A stretch of 64,000 nt of DNA from Evansella caseinilytica (GTDB taxonomy: Bacteria; Bacillota; Bacilli; Bacillales; Salisediminibacteriaceae): assembly GCF_900107275.1 (NCBI RefSeq), contig NZ_FNPI01000001.1, positions 558,001 through 622,000 of the forward strand. The letters are read 5' to 3'. The position numbers and the translations under genes are program-made. Below the pieces are notes generated by a model. It was not told the origin of the DNA. It ran no database searches and was given only the letters and a program-made list of their open reading frames with translations. Of this stretch, positions 34,175 through 41,573 are shown one piece after another (position 1 is the first letter of the stretch; each line of letters starts with the position of its first letter).

Positions 34175-35542
34175 TTACTGCGGCAAATGCTCAAGCAGTG
34201 CTGTTGCAATTGAAAAATAAATCAGCAGCCCTAAAATATCATTCACCGTTGTGATAAACGGACCTGAGGCTATCGCCGGATCTAATTTAAGCTTGTTGAT
34301 GGCAATCGGCACCACTGCGCCGATAATGGTTGCGATGCTCAATGTTAAAAATAAAGAAATACCGACGATAAACGCGAGCAGGTAGCTGCCGTATAGAATC
34401 GGAACGATAATCATTAAGACCACTGCGCAAATTAGCCCGAGCATGATTCCGGTTCCGAATTCTCTTTTCAGTGTATGAAGCAATCCTTTTTTTTCAAAAG
34501 AGCCGGTAGCCAGAGCACGAACCATCACCGCAAGCGATTGTGTTCCCGTATTCCCGGCAGAATCCATGATAAGCGGGATGAATACAGCCAGCAAAACAAT
34601 CTCTTCCAGCGTTTCTTCAAATCTGCCGATTACTCCGGCAGTAATCAAGCCGAAAAACATAAGCAAAATGATCCAGGGAGAACGTTTACGTGCCGCTTGA
34701 AAGGAACTGATATTGACATCGGTTGCCCCTTTAGCAGCGGTAAATTCACCAAAATCCTCGGTTGCTTCTTCTTCCAGGACGTCCATGACATCATCGACGG
34801 TGACGATGCCGGATAGGACGCCGTCATTTGTAACGACCGGCGCAGCCAAAAAATCGTATTTTTTAATGATCTTCGCCACTTCTTCCTGGTCGGTATCGGT
34901 TGTTACAGAAACGACGCGCGTACTCATCATATTTTCCACAACCTCGGTGGACGGGGCAACGATGAGATCGCGCAAGGAAACGACTCCTACTAAAATGTTG
35001 CGGCTGTCAACCACATATAAATAATAAATCGTTTCTGCATCGGGGCCCTCATGCCGCAGTTTCTCGATGACATCCGCGGCCAGATCCGACGATGAAATAC
35101 TAATAAATTCCTTTGTCATTATCGCTCCGGCGGTTTCCGGTGCGTATGATAACAGCTCTTTCACTTCGTCCGCTTCGGCTTTATCCATCGAAGTCAATAT
35201 CGTGTCCGATTTAACGCCTTTGACTTCCGATAAAAAATCGGCAACATCGTCGGCATGCATTGTATTGAACATGCTGGCAGAATAGCTTTCATCAAGTTCC
35301 GCCAATGTTGCTTTTTGATGATCAATATCCAGCCCTTGGAAAATCTCGGCGAACTCTTCCGGAGACAGGAAGTGATACACCCGTTCATGAAGCGCGCGAT
35401 CCAGACTGATAAAAATTTCTACCTGATCGGTTGGATGAAGCTCTAAAAAAGTGTCGCGAAATTGCTTTATTTGATTTTGTTTCAAAGTCGAAATAATTTG
35501 ATTTGCATATTGTTGACGGTCTTGTTCTGTTAATTTCACCAT
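34175..35542 (-). CDS. mgtE: Magnesium transporter MgtE
   Basis: A 455-residue MgtE: N-terminal helical domain (about 1-130, with ALHERVYHFLSPEEFAEIF), two CBS domains (about 135-255, including YYLYVVDSRNILVGVVSLRD in shortened form), a connecting helix and five membrane segments with the pore motif LPLIMDSAGNTGTQS-like MDSAGNTGTQ and LKLDPAIASGPF. It forms a Mg2+ channel gated by cytoplasmic Mg2+. The start is ATG 35542, seven bases after GGAGGG; the frame also has a TTG at 35548 too close to it. Controlled by an M-box riboswitch upstream. Confidence 0.95.
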   Translation of the reverse strand: MVKLTEQDRQQYANQIISTLKQNQIKQFRDTFLELHPTDQVEIFISLDRALHERVYHFLSPEEFAEIFQGLDIDHQKATLAELDESYSASMFNTMHADDVADFLSEVKGVKSDTILTSMDKAEADEVKELLSYAPETAGAIMTKEFISISSSDLAADVIEKLRHEGPDAETIYYLYVVDSRNILVGVVSLRDLIVAPSTEVVENMMSTRVVSVTTDTDQEEVAKIIKKYDFLAAPVVTNDGVLSGIVTVDDVMDVLEEEATEDFGEFTAAKGATDVNISSFQAARKRSPWIILLMFFGLITAGVIGRFEETLEEIVLLAVFIPLIMDSAGNTGTQSLAVMVRALATGSFEKKGLLHTLKREFGTGIMLGLICAVVLMIIVPILYGSYLLAFIVGISLFLTLSIATIIGAVVPIAINKLKLDPAIASGPFITTVNDILGLLIYFSIATALLEHLPQ

Positions 35543-35592
35543 TTTCAACCCTCCGTTGGAGAGTCCATCCGCGCAGGCATCGGTTGATGTGG
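35543..35592 (-). other. Stem-loop just upstream of mgtE ribosome binding site
   Basis: On the minus strand GGAGTTCCATCC (ending near 35595) can pair with GGATGGACTCTCC (near 35560-35572), closing directly before AACGGAGGG. It lies between the M-box terminator and the start codon and might influence ribosome access. The pairing is seen in the sequence; any function is conjecture. Confidence 0.4.
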
Positions 35593-35697
35593 TGGATGGA
35601 ACTCCTTATAAATATTGTTTTCTGTTCAAGCTTCTCTATACTTGCCGAATCGGGATCGGGCAAACTGTCCATTCCACATCACCTCCTCCTGTAATCA

Positions 35698-35729
35698 AAA
35701 AAACCACCTTCAACAAATGAAGGTGGTTT
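35698..35729 (-). terminator. M-box expression-platform terminator
   Basis: On the minus strand AAACCACCTTCA, a short loop and TGAAGGTGGTTTTTTT form a strong rho-independent terminator. It follows the M-box aptamer and precedes mgtE by about 155 bases. At high Mg2+ the aptamer would let this hairpin form and stop transcription. Confidence 0.85.
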
Positions 35730-35764
35730 GCGCACAAAGAATTATCGTGAAAATTGCATAATAC

Positions 35765-35941
35765 AACATCACAAAAAACGTTTGCCTCCATTCGTAGAGC
35801 TTTAGCACTGTGCGGCATAGGATGTGATCCAGCTACGTTAAGAACCACCTTATGTCGATGGTTCCTGTTGACCCATTGGCGTCTTTGGACATTTTTGGGC
35901 AGCAGCGTATCTCCAGCACAGGAGCCTCACCTAACGAGGTT
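35765..35941 (-). promoter_or_regulatory. M-box (ykoK) magnesium riboswitch
   Basis: Reading the minus strand from 35941: CCTCGTTAGGTGAGGCTCCT, GATACGCTGCTGCCC, AAATGTCCAAAGACGCCA, ATGGGTCAACAGGAACC, then CATAAGGTGG and finally CCTATGCCGC, GCTAAAGCTC and GGAGGCAAACG. These are the conserved blocks of the M-box aptamer, which binds Mg2+ and controls Mg2+ transporter genes in Bacillus. It lies between a sigma-A promoter and a terminator ahead of mgtE. Confidence 0.92.
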
Positions 35942-35962
35942 TTATGAACTTTGACACTGTTC

Positions 35963-35991
35963 AGATTAAAGCAAGCTCCTTTATTTGTCAA
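35963..35991 (-). promoter_or_regulatory. Sigma-A promoter of mgtE leader
   Basis: On the minus strand TTGACA (35991-35986), a 17-base spacer and TAATCT (35968-35963). Transcription would begin near 35956, about 15 bases ahead of the M-box aptamer. Confidence 0.8.
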
Positions 35992-36144
35992 CAAAAAAAT
36001 GAAGACTTTATCGCCCAAAAAAGATGTCTTACCTCAATGACGGCTGTGATCATTGCGATAAATGGCAGTCTTGGATTTTCCACTGCAAGCGGGGGCATTG
36101 TTTCAGACTTTAATCCAAAGCTGCAAAGCGGATAAAAATAATTA

Positions 36145-36258
36145 AAATCAAAAAAAATTGATTTAAAGGTTACAAAAGTATTCCTGTTGCTTTATAATAT
36201 AATTAATCAAGAAAATTTGATGAATAAAACTGAATATTTAATATCAATATTTTTTGAT
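36145..36258. promoter_or_regulatory. Three ATCAA-N6-TTGAT operator-like sites around a promoter
   Basis: AAATCAAAAAAAATTGATTT at 36145-36164, ATCAAGAAAATTTGAT at 36206-36221 and ATCAATATTTTTTGAT at 36243-36258 all fit ATCAA-N6-TTGAT. The first sits just upstream of the -35, the second at the expected transcription start, the third before the ribosome site of the 57-residue gene. This spacing is what I recall for ArsR-type repressor sites (AATCAA-N6-TTGATTT in Synechocystis arsBHC). A metal(loid)-sensing repressor is inferred. Confidence 0.65.
36170..36198 (+). promoter_or_regulatory. Sigma-A promoter of the small-gene pair
   Basis: TTACAA (36170-36175), a 17-base spacer and TATAAT (36193-36198). 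It would start transcription near 36205, in the second operator-like palindrome. Confidence 0.75.
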
Positions 36259-36286
36259 CGATATGTATTAGAGGAGGATAAAATCC

Positions 36287-36460
36287 ATGATTAGCAATCC
36301 GCAATTTTTAAAATTGGAAAGTAAGTATCGGAATGAACAAATTCGAGCTGCCTATAAAACGGCCAACTACAAGAAGACCCATCGGCGGGAAGTGATGATA
36401 AAGCGTCTGCAGTTGTTCAAGAATAAATTACGCCGTCAACCGGTATGCTGCTCGGTTTAA
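36287..36460 (+). CDS. Small basic protein ending in a Cys pair (57 aa)
   Basis: A 57-residue frame from ATG 36287 to TAA 36460, with GAGGAGGAT 6-7 bases before the start. It is strongly basic and helical-looking (MISNPQFLKLESKYRNEQIR at the start) and ends PVCCSV. I recognise no family. A good promoter, ribosome site and the palindromes upstream support expression. The Cys pair links it to the Cys-rich gene that follows. It might be a small regulatory or metal-binding protein; function unknown. Confidence 0.6.
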   Translation: MISNPQFLKLESKYRNEQIRAAYKTANYKKTHRREVMIKRLQLFKNKLRRQPVCCSV

Positions 36461-36483
36461 CAATGCTGATGTTTACAGTTTTT

Positions 36484-36500
36484 ATCAAAAAAAATTGATT
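36484..36500. promoter_or_regulatory. Fourth ATCAA-N6-TTGAT operator-like site
   Basis: ATCAAAAAAAATTGATTT in the 68-base gap between the two small genes repeats the first site almost exactly (36145). It lies 29 bases before the second gene's start, so the second gene may have its own regulated transcript. Confidence 0.6.
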
Positions 36501-36528
36501 TAATGAATGAAAGAAAGGGGGTGAAACA

Positions 36529-36654
36529 ATGAACGAGTTAAAAAGATGGAAAAACGACGACCAACGTTGCTGCGGAGCGGAGAGTGGAAAAGAACAGCAA
36601 ACAAAAAGCGAAGCCTGCTGCGCTTCCGACACAGAAAAGTCGAGATGTTGCTAG
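36529..36654 (+). CDS. Small cysteine-pair-rich peptide (41 aa, three CC motifs)
   Basis: A 41-residue frame from ATG 36529 to TAG 36654 with AGAAAGGGGG upstream. The sequence contains three adjacent cysteine pairs (DQRCCGAE, SEACCASD, KSRCC at the C-terminus), otherwise charged and hydrophilic, without a signal peptide. Six cysteines in 41 residues, all in vicinal pairs, suggest binding of a thiophilic metal or metalloid such as As(III), Cd or Cu. It is followed by a hairpin at 36683. I do not recognise the family. Confidence 0.6.
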   Translation: MNELKRWKNDDQRCCGAESGKEQQTKSEACCASDTEKSRCC

Positions 36655-36682
36655 GAATGTGAAAGCTCGCTGATTTTTATCA

Positions 36683-36726
36683 GGGGGTGTCTCAAAAGGG
36701 AAAAAACACCCTATTGAGACACCCCC
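36683..36726 (+). terminator. Hairpin with TGTCTCAAAAGG arms after the small genes
   Basis: GGGGGTGTCTCAAAAGGG (36683-36700) pairs, with one mismatch, with CCCTATTGAGACACCCCC (36709-36726). It lies 28 bases after the Cys-rich peptide gene and probably ends its transcript. The same arms occur at 33241-33280. Confidence 0.65.
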
Positions 36727-36784
36727 TTCTCCGTTGTTTGCGGTTAAATATGCTTTTTTATGTATAAAAAAATATAACTGAATA

Positions 36785-36813
36785 TTTACATTATATAAAA
36801 ACTTTGCTATAAT
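36785..36813 (+). promoter_or_regulatory. Sigma-A promoter of the peptide-importer operon
   Basis: TTTACA (36785-36790), a 17-base spacer and TATAAT (36808-36813) with TGC before it (extended -10). The transcript would begin near 36820 and contain the two palindromes at 36824 and 36842. Confidence 0.8.
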
Positions 36814-36823
36814 TCGATTCATA

Positions 36824-36862
36824 GTTTCAAATAAAGAAATGATGTTTCTATATATGAAACAT
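36824..36862. promoter_or_regulatory. Tandem GTTTC-N7-GAAAC operator-like palindromes
   Basis: GTTTCAAATAAAGAAAT (36824-36840) and ATGTTTCTATATATGAAACAT (arms 36842-36848 and 36856-36862) share GTTTC-N7-GAAA with centres 20 bases apart, on the same helix face. They sit immediately downstream of the promoter, a repressor position. The IclR regulator encoded in this operon (44807) is the natural candidate. Confidence 0.6.
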
Positions 36863-36882
36863 TATCAAGGGGGTAACAGGAG

Positions 36883-38493
36883 ATGAAAAATTGGATCAGC
36901 AGGACAGGCTTGTTGTTGGCGACGGTATCGTTACTGTTCATCATCGGCTGTAGCGAGCCTGCATCGCCGGATACGGAGAGCAAGGAGGGAGACGGATCAG
37001 AAAATTCCCAGGAAGACGCAGTGGATGGAGGCGAATTGATTGTTGGACTTTCCGCCAATCCGATGACGCTGGACCCTGTCAGCTATACGTCCACTTATGA
37101 ATCACAGGTCATACGTAGCATAGCGGATACACTGGTCATTTACAGCAACGATTTAATGGAAATCGAGCCTGCTTTGGCTACGGAATGGGAGGTTTCCGAC
37201 GATTTAATGACGTATACGTTTAAACTTCGGGAGGATGCTTTTTTTCAGCCGGGAGAATATCAGGATGGGCGTCAGATGACAGCGGAGGATGTGAAGTTCA
37301 GCTTGGAGCGTTCCGCCAATGATTCAGCGATGAACCGTTTACGGATGGTGGAAAGTGTCGAGGTAGTGGAGGAATTTACGGTGAACGTTCATTTAAGTGA
37401 ACCAAATTCTGCTTTGCTGGCGGTACTCACCGATGCCGGCAATGTCATCGTCCCTCAGGAGGAAGTGGAAGGCTGGGGAGATCAATTCGGCATGAATTTG
37501 GTGGGAACAGGCCCGTTTAAGCTGGATGAATGGAAAATCGATGATCAAATTCAATTGTCCAGACACGACAATTACTGGTCGCAAACGCCGCACCTGGACA
37601 CGTTAATCTGGAAAGGAATTACCGATCAGAACATGATGGTCAATGCCCTTCGCTCCGGGGATATTGATATTGCCACCGATATTCAGGGGCAGAACCGCGC
37701 CATATTAGAGCAGGAAGAAGGTTTTGAACTGCTGACGGTTCCCGGATTATCCATCGAATATGTTGCCATGAACATGATGGAAGGACCGACGGCGGATATT
37801 CGCGTCCGGGAAGCGATCAATCTGGCAACAAATGTGGACGAGCTGGTGCAAGGTGTTTTCCAATACGGCGGCGCGATAAGATCATATTTGCCGCTGCCGC
37901 AAAGCTCATGGGGATATGAGCCGTCATTGGAAAGCATGGTGCCTGACTTCGATCCGGAGCGGGCAAAACAGCTTTTGGCGGAAGCGGGCTATCCGGACGG
38001 ATTTGAAATTGACCTTTACGTCATTGAACGCCGGGTCCCTCACGCAACCATTTTTCAATCTCAGTTAAAAGAAAATTTGAATATTGATGTCAATGTCAAT
38101 GTCGTGGAATTCGGTGTTCAGTCCGACATCGCGTCTCAAGGACAGGCGCCGATGTACTTGATGGGCTGGAGCTGGTATCCGGATCCTGATTTCTTCCTGT
38201 ATCAAATGTTCCACTCAGATCAGATTGGATCATTAGGCAACGGCTACGGCTTCCATCATCCTGAAGTGGACGAATTAATCGAGCGGGCGACGGCGGAAAC
38301 CGTTGACCAGGAGGAGCGGCGAGATTTGTATGTGGAAGCGATGGAGCTCATCATACAGGAATATCCGAGAGTCGAACTGTCTTTAGTGGAAATTACAGCC
38401 GGTATCAGCGATCAAGTCAACGGGTTTGATGTAAGACCGGACAACAGCTTTATTATTGTCAATCCGAATACGAACGTCTCGGTGAGCCAGTAA
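36883..38493 (+). CDS. Peptide-type ABC transporter substrate-binding lipoprotein
   Basis: A 536-residue SBP_bac_5 (DppA/OppA-type) protein with a lipoprotein signal (lipobox IIGC, Cys about 24). An acidic linker is followed by GGELIVGLSANPMTLDP and later GTGPFKLDEW, both typical of the family. It is anchored outside the membrane and captures a dipeptide or similar ligand for the permeases downstream. AACAGGAG precedes the ATG. First gene of a nine-gene operon with peptide-cleaving enzymes. Confidence 0.92.
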   Translation: MKNWISRTGLLLATVSLLFIIGCSEPASPDTESKEGDGSENSQEDAVDGGELIVGLSANPMTLDPVSYTSTYESQVIRSIADTLVIYSNDLMEIEPALATEWEVSDDLMTYTFKLREDAFFQPGEYQDGRQMTAEDVKFSLERSANDSAMNRLRMVESVEVVEEFTVNVHLSEPNSALLAVLTDAGNVIVPQEEVEGWGDQFGMNLVGTGPFKLDEWKIDDQIQLSRHDNYWSQTPHLDTLIWKGITDQNMMVNALRSGDIDIATDIQGQNRAILEQEEGFELLTVPGLSIEYVAMNMMEGPTADIRVREAINLATNVDELVQGVFQYGGAIRSYLPLPQSSWGYEPSLESMVPDFDPERAKQLLAEAGYPDGFEIDLYVIERRVPHATIFQSQLKENLNIDVNVNVVEFGVQSDIASQGQAPMYLMGWSWYPDPDFFLYQMFHSDQIGSLGNGYGFHHPEVDELIERATAETVDQEERRDLYVEAMELIIQEYPRVELSLVEITAGISDQVNGFDVRPDNSFIIVNPNTNVSVSQ

Positions 38494-38531
38494 GAAAGCA
38501 GCCTCTGTAAAATGTTTGGAGGGGATTGGTT

Positions 38532-39500
38532 TTGTTAAAATTTGTCGTCAGAAGGATCATTGACATGATACCGACTCTGCTCGTTGTTGCAACGATCGTG
38601 TTTATCATTAACCGGATCATTCCCGGAGACCCGGCGGCCGTCATGCTCGGCCCCCAGGCCTCCGTTCAGGATGTTGCCGATATGAGAGAACGACTCGGGC
38701 TGGATAAACCTGTTTTTTACCAATACATTGACTATATCCTGAATTTGTTGAAAGGTGATTTCGGAACATCGATTTATTATAAAGAATCTGTGCTGACCCT
38801 GATATTGGACAGGTTTCCGAATACGATTCTTCTTTCTTCCGCTGCGCTGTTTATCGCAGTGATGATCGGCATTCCTGCCGGGATGATTGCGGCCACAAAG
38901 CAAAACTCTCTCCTGGACTATGTGGTGATGCTCGGGGCATTGATCGGCGTGTCCATGCCGGTGTTTTGGCTGGGGCTCATGCTTGTCCTCCAGTTCAGTG
39001 TCAATTTAGGCTGGTTTCCCGCAACGGGGATCGGCTCGTTGGATAACGGCTTTGGAAATGTGTTTAAACATCTCATTTTACCGGCGGTGACGCTATCCAC
39101 GATACCGATGGCTACTTTTGCAAGAATTACGCGGTCAAGCATGCTGGAGGTCGTTTCGCAGGATTACATTAAAACCGCCCGTGCCAAAGGCGTTCGAGAG
39201 TTTTTCGTCATCTGCAAGCATGCGTTGAAAAATGCGCTGACACCGATTTTAACGGTGATGGGGATGCAAGTTTCCCTGATGCTAGGCGGCTCGGTGTTGA
39301 CGGAAACGATTTTCAGCTGGCCGGGGATGGGAAGGCTGATTATCGATGCTATTGATAAGCGCGATTTCATGGTTGTACAAGGCGCAGTATTGTTTGTTGC
39401 CGTGATTTTTGTTGTTACCAATTTGGTGATTGATATTTTATATAAAGCAGTGAATCCAAGAATAAATTATGCAAGCGGTAAAGAGGAGGGAAGCTCATGA
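38532..39500 (+). CDS. Peptide ABC transporter permease (DppB/OppB-like)
   Basis: A 322-residue permease with six membrane segments, starting LKFVVRRIIDMIPTLLVVA, with the conserved RERLGLDKP and the EAA-type loop DYIKTARAKG. GGAGGGGA at 38518-38525 suits TTG 38532, six bases on, better than TTG 38526. It overlaps the next permease by ATGA. It forms the channel with DppC-like protein. Confidence 0.9.
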   Translation: MLKFVVRRIIDMIPTLLVVATIVFIINRIIPGDPAAVMLGPQASVQDVADMRERLGLDKPVFYQYIDYILNLLKGDFGTSIYYKESVLTLILDRFPNTILLSSAALFIAVMIGIPAGMIAATKQNSLLDYVVMLGALIGVSMPVFWLGLMLVLQFSVNLGWFPATGIGSLDNGFGNVFKHLILPAVTLSTIPMATFARITRSSMLEVVSQDYIKTARAKGVREFFVICKHALKNALTPILTVMGMQVSLMLGGSVLTETIFSWPGMGRLIIDAIDKRDFMVVQGAVLFVAVIFVVTNLVIDILYKAVNPRINYASGKEEGSS

Positions 39501-40402
39501 GCGAACGCATTCCAGCCGCAGGCAATGCGGGCGCAGAACCCCAACTCCCTGTCCGATCGAAAAAGAAAAGCAATTTGTTTTTCAAAAAGCTTGTCAGAAA
39601 CAAGCTCGCCCTCGCCGGACTTGTGATCATTACACTCATGATCGTTACAGCGCTGTTTGCGCCGCTCATCGCCACGCATCCGCCGGAGAAGATGGATGCG
39701 GCAAACGCTTTAGCCGCACCGGGAACCAACGGGCATCTTCTCGGAACAGATAATTACGGACGGGATTTGTTCAGCAGGATCGTATACGGCACACAAATAT
39801 CGATTGTTGTCGGATTGTTATCCGTCGGCTTCGGCGCGGTTGCCGGGACATTGCTCGGGCTTGTCGCAGGCTACTATGGTGGAAAGCTGGACGGGGTCAT
39901 TATGAGAATCATGGATGGTTTATTTGCTTTTCCGTTTATATTATTGGCGATTACTTTGATGACGGCTTTGGGCAACGGACTGACAAACGTCATTATCGCT
40001 ATCGGTGTAGCAAGTATTCCTGGATTTGCCCGGCTCGTCAGAGGGCAAGTGCTGAGTGTGAAAGAAGAAGAGTTTGTGGAAGTGGCGAGATCGATCGGTT
40101 CTCCGAATGTGAGAATTATTTTTACCAACATCTTGCCGAATTGCATGGCGCCGATCATTGTATACGGAACAATGAGCATTGCCGGCGCCATTCTTTCCGA
40201 AGCGGCGTTAAGCTTTTTAGGCTTGGGAGTCCAGCCGCCGACGCCGACATGGGGAAACATCCTCAAAGACGGCAAAGACTTCTTGGTGCTGTCTCCCCAT
40301 ATGGCAATGTTTTCTGGACTGGCGATTCTGCTTACTGTCGTCGGATTCAATATTTTCGGCGATGGTCTGCGCGATTCTCTCGACCCGAAAATGAAAATTT
40401 AA
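39497..40402 (+). CDS. Peptide ABC transporter permease (DppC/OppC-like)
   Basis: A 301-residue permease with a hydrophilic N-terminus (about 35 residues) and six membrane segments. NHLLGTDNYGRDLFSRIVYG-type sequence (LLGTDNYGRDLFSR) and the coupling loop EEFVEVARSIGSPN mark the DppC/OppC family. GAGGAGG lies upstream. A family A repeat lies between this gene and the first ATPase gene. Confidence 0.9.
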   Translation: MSERIPAAGNAGAEPQLPVRSKKKSNLFFKKLVRNKLALAGLVIITLMIVTALFAPLIATHPPEKMDAANALAAPGTNGHLLGTDNYGRDLFSRIVYGTQISIVVGLLSVGFGAVAGTLLGLVAGYYGGKLDGVIMRIMDGLFAFPFILLAITLMTALGNGLTNVIIAIGVASIPGFARLVRGQVLSVKEEEFVEVARSIGSPNVRIIFTNILPNCMAPIIVYGTMSIAGAILSEAALSFLGLGVQPPTPTWGNILKDGKDFLVLSPHMAMFSGLAILLTVVGFNIFGDGLRDSLDPKMKI

Positions 40403-40418
40403 CACGCTGAACAAGAAT

Positions 40419-40528
40419 GTTCAAAAAGTCCGGGAAACAGTGCTGACGATTTTCGACGGTAGTGTTGCCGCTCGGCTGTTCGTGGCGATTCGATCTTCTT
40501 GGCACTGCCGTACGTTTCTTTTTGAACA
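40419..40528. repeat. MITE-like repeat, family A (inverted, within operon)
   Basis: TGTTCAAAAAG (40419-40429) to CTTTTTGAACA (40518-40528) are exact inverted ends. The interior (TCCGGGAAACAGTGC, CGATTCGATCTTCTTGGC) is the reverse complement of the 10139 copy with a shorter middle. It lies between permease and ATPase genes of one operon and extends a false N-terminus onto the ATPase frame. Confidence 0.75.
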
Positions 40529-40560
40529 CAGCAATGGAAGCTTTGTGGAGGTGGAAGCAA

Positions 40561-41573
40561 TGGAAAACCAAGAACCCCTGTTACAAGTGGAAGATCTGGC
40601 GGTGAGCTTTACTTCGTCTTCAGGTACAGTCAAGGCCGTCAACGGCGTCAGCTTTACCCTCCATCATGGAGAAACGATTGGCATTGTCGGGGAATCGGGT
40701 TCCGGAAAAAGCGTGACAGCTACATCAATACTTAGATTATTGCCGCCCCGGACGAGCAGCATCGATGGCGGACGGATTGTGTTCGAAGGGGAAAATCTCG
40801 TTGCTCTGCCGCCCGGACGAATGAGACGAATACGCGGAAATGACATTTCGATGATCTTCCAAGACCCGATGACATCATTAAACCCGGTTTTTACCATTGG
40901 GAATCAATTGGTGGAAGCGATCCGCCTTCATCAGCAGGTCACCAAAAAGGAAGCGGTGAAACGGGCGGTGGAAATGCTGCGGCTGGTAGGTATCCCGGAG
41001 CCGGAACGGAGGATAAGACAGTATCCCCATGAATTTTCCGGGGGAATGAGACAGCGGGCCATGATTGCCATCGCCCTGTCCTGTCACCCGAAATTACTGA
41101 TTGCCGACGAACCGACCACCGCTTTGGATGTCACTGTCCAGGCGCAAATTTTGCGGTTAATGAAGGAACTCCAGAACAAGCTGAAAATGGCCATCATTTT
41201 AATCACCCATGATCTGGGCGTTGTCTGGGAGAACTGCGATAAAGTGATCGTCATGTACGCCGGCAGCGTAGTGGAAACAACCTCTGTTAACAAGTTGTAT
41301 GTTAACCCGCTCCATCCGTACACATGGGGGCTTCTCGATTCCCAGGTGCAGGCCGCTGGGGATAAACAGGCAAAATTAACGCCGATTCCCGGCACGCCGC
41401 CGGATTTGAGAAATGAAATAGCAGGCTGCCCATTCGCAGAAAGGTGCGGCTATGCCAAGGAAGTTTGCTTTGAAGAAAAACCGGAGTTAACGGAAGTGGA
41501 AGCGCAGCATCACGTTGCCTGTCACTTTCAAACAGCCGCGAGCAGGCTGGAGAGAAATGAGGTGCTGATATGA
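40561..41573 (+). CDS. Peptide ABC transporter ATPase (DppD/OppD-like)
   Basis: A 337-residue ATPase: Walker A GESGSGKS, signature FSGGMRQRAMIAIAL, Walker B LLIADEPTTALD, and the C-terminal oligopeptide-transporter extension with CPFAERCGYAKEVC, whose cysteines resemble the Fe-S site region of this family. The start is ATG 40561, behind GTGGAGGTGG; an open frame extends upstream only through the repeat. It overlaps the next ATPase by ATGA. Confidence 0.92.

Noticed and set aside
35944-36135. 63-codon plus-strand frame with GAGG five bases before its ATG
   Set aside because: Its start lies over the mgtE promoter and its ribosome-site-like GAGG is the complement of the M-box 5' end; no family is recognisable.
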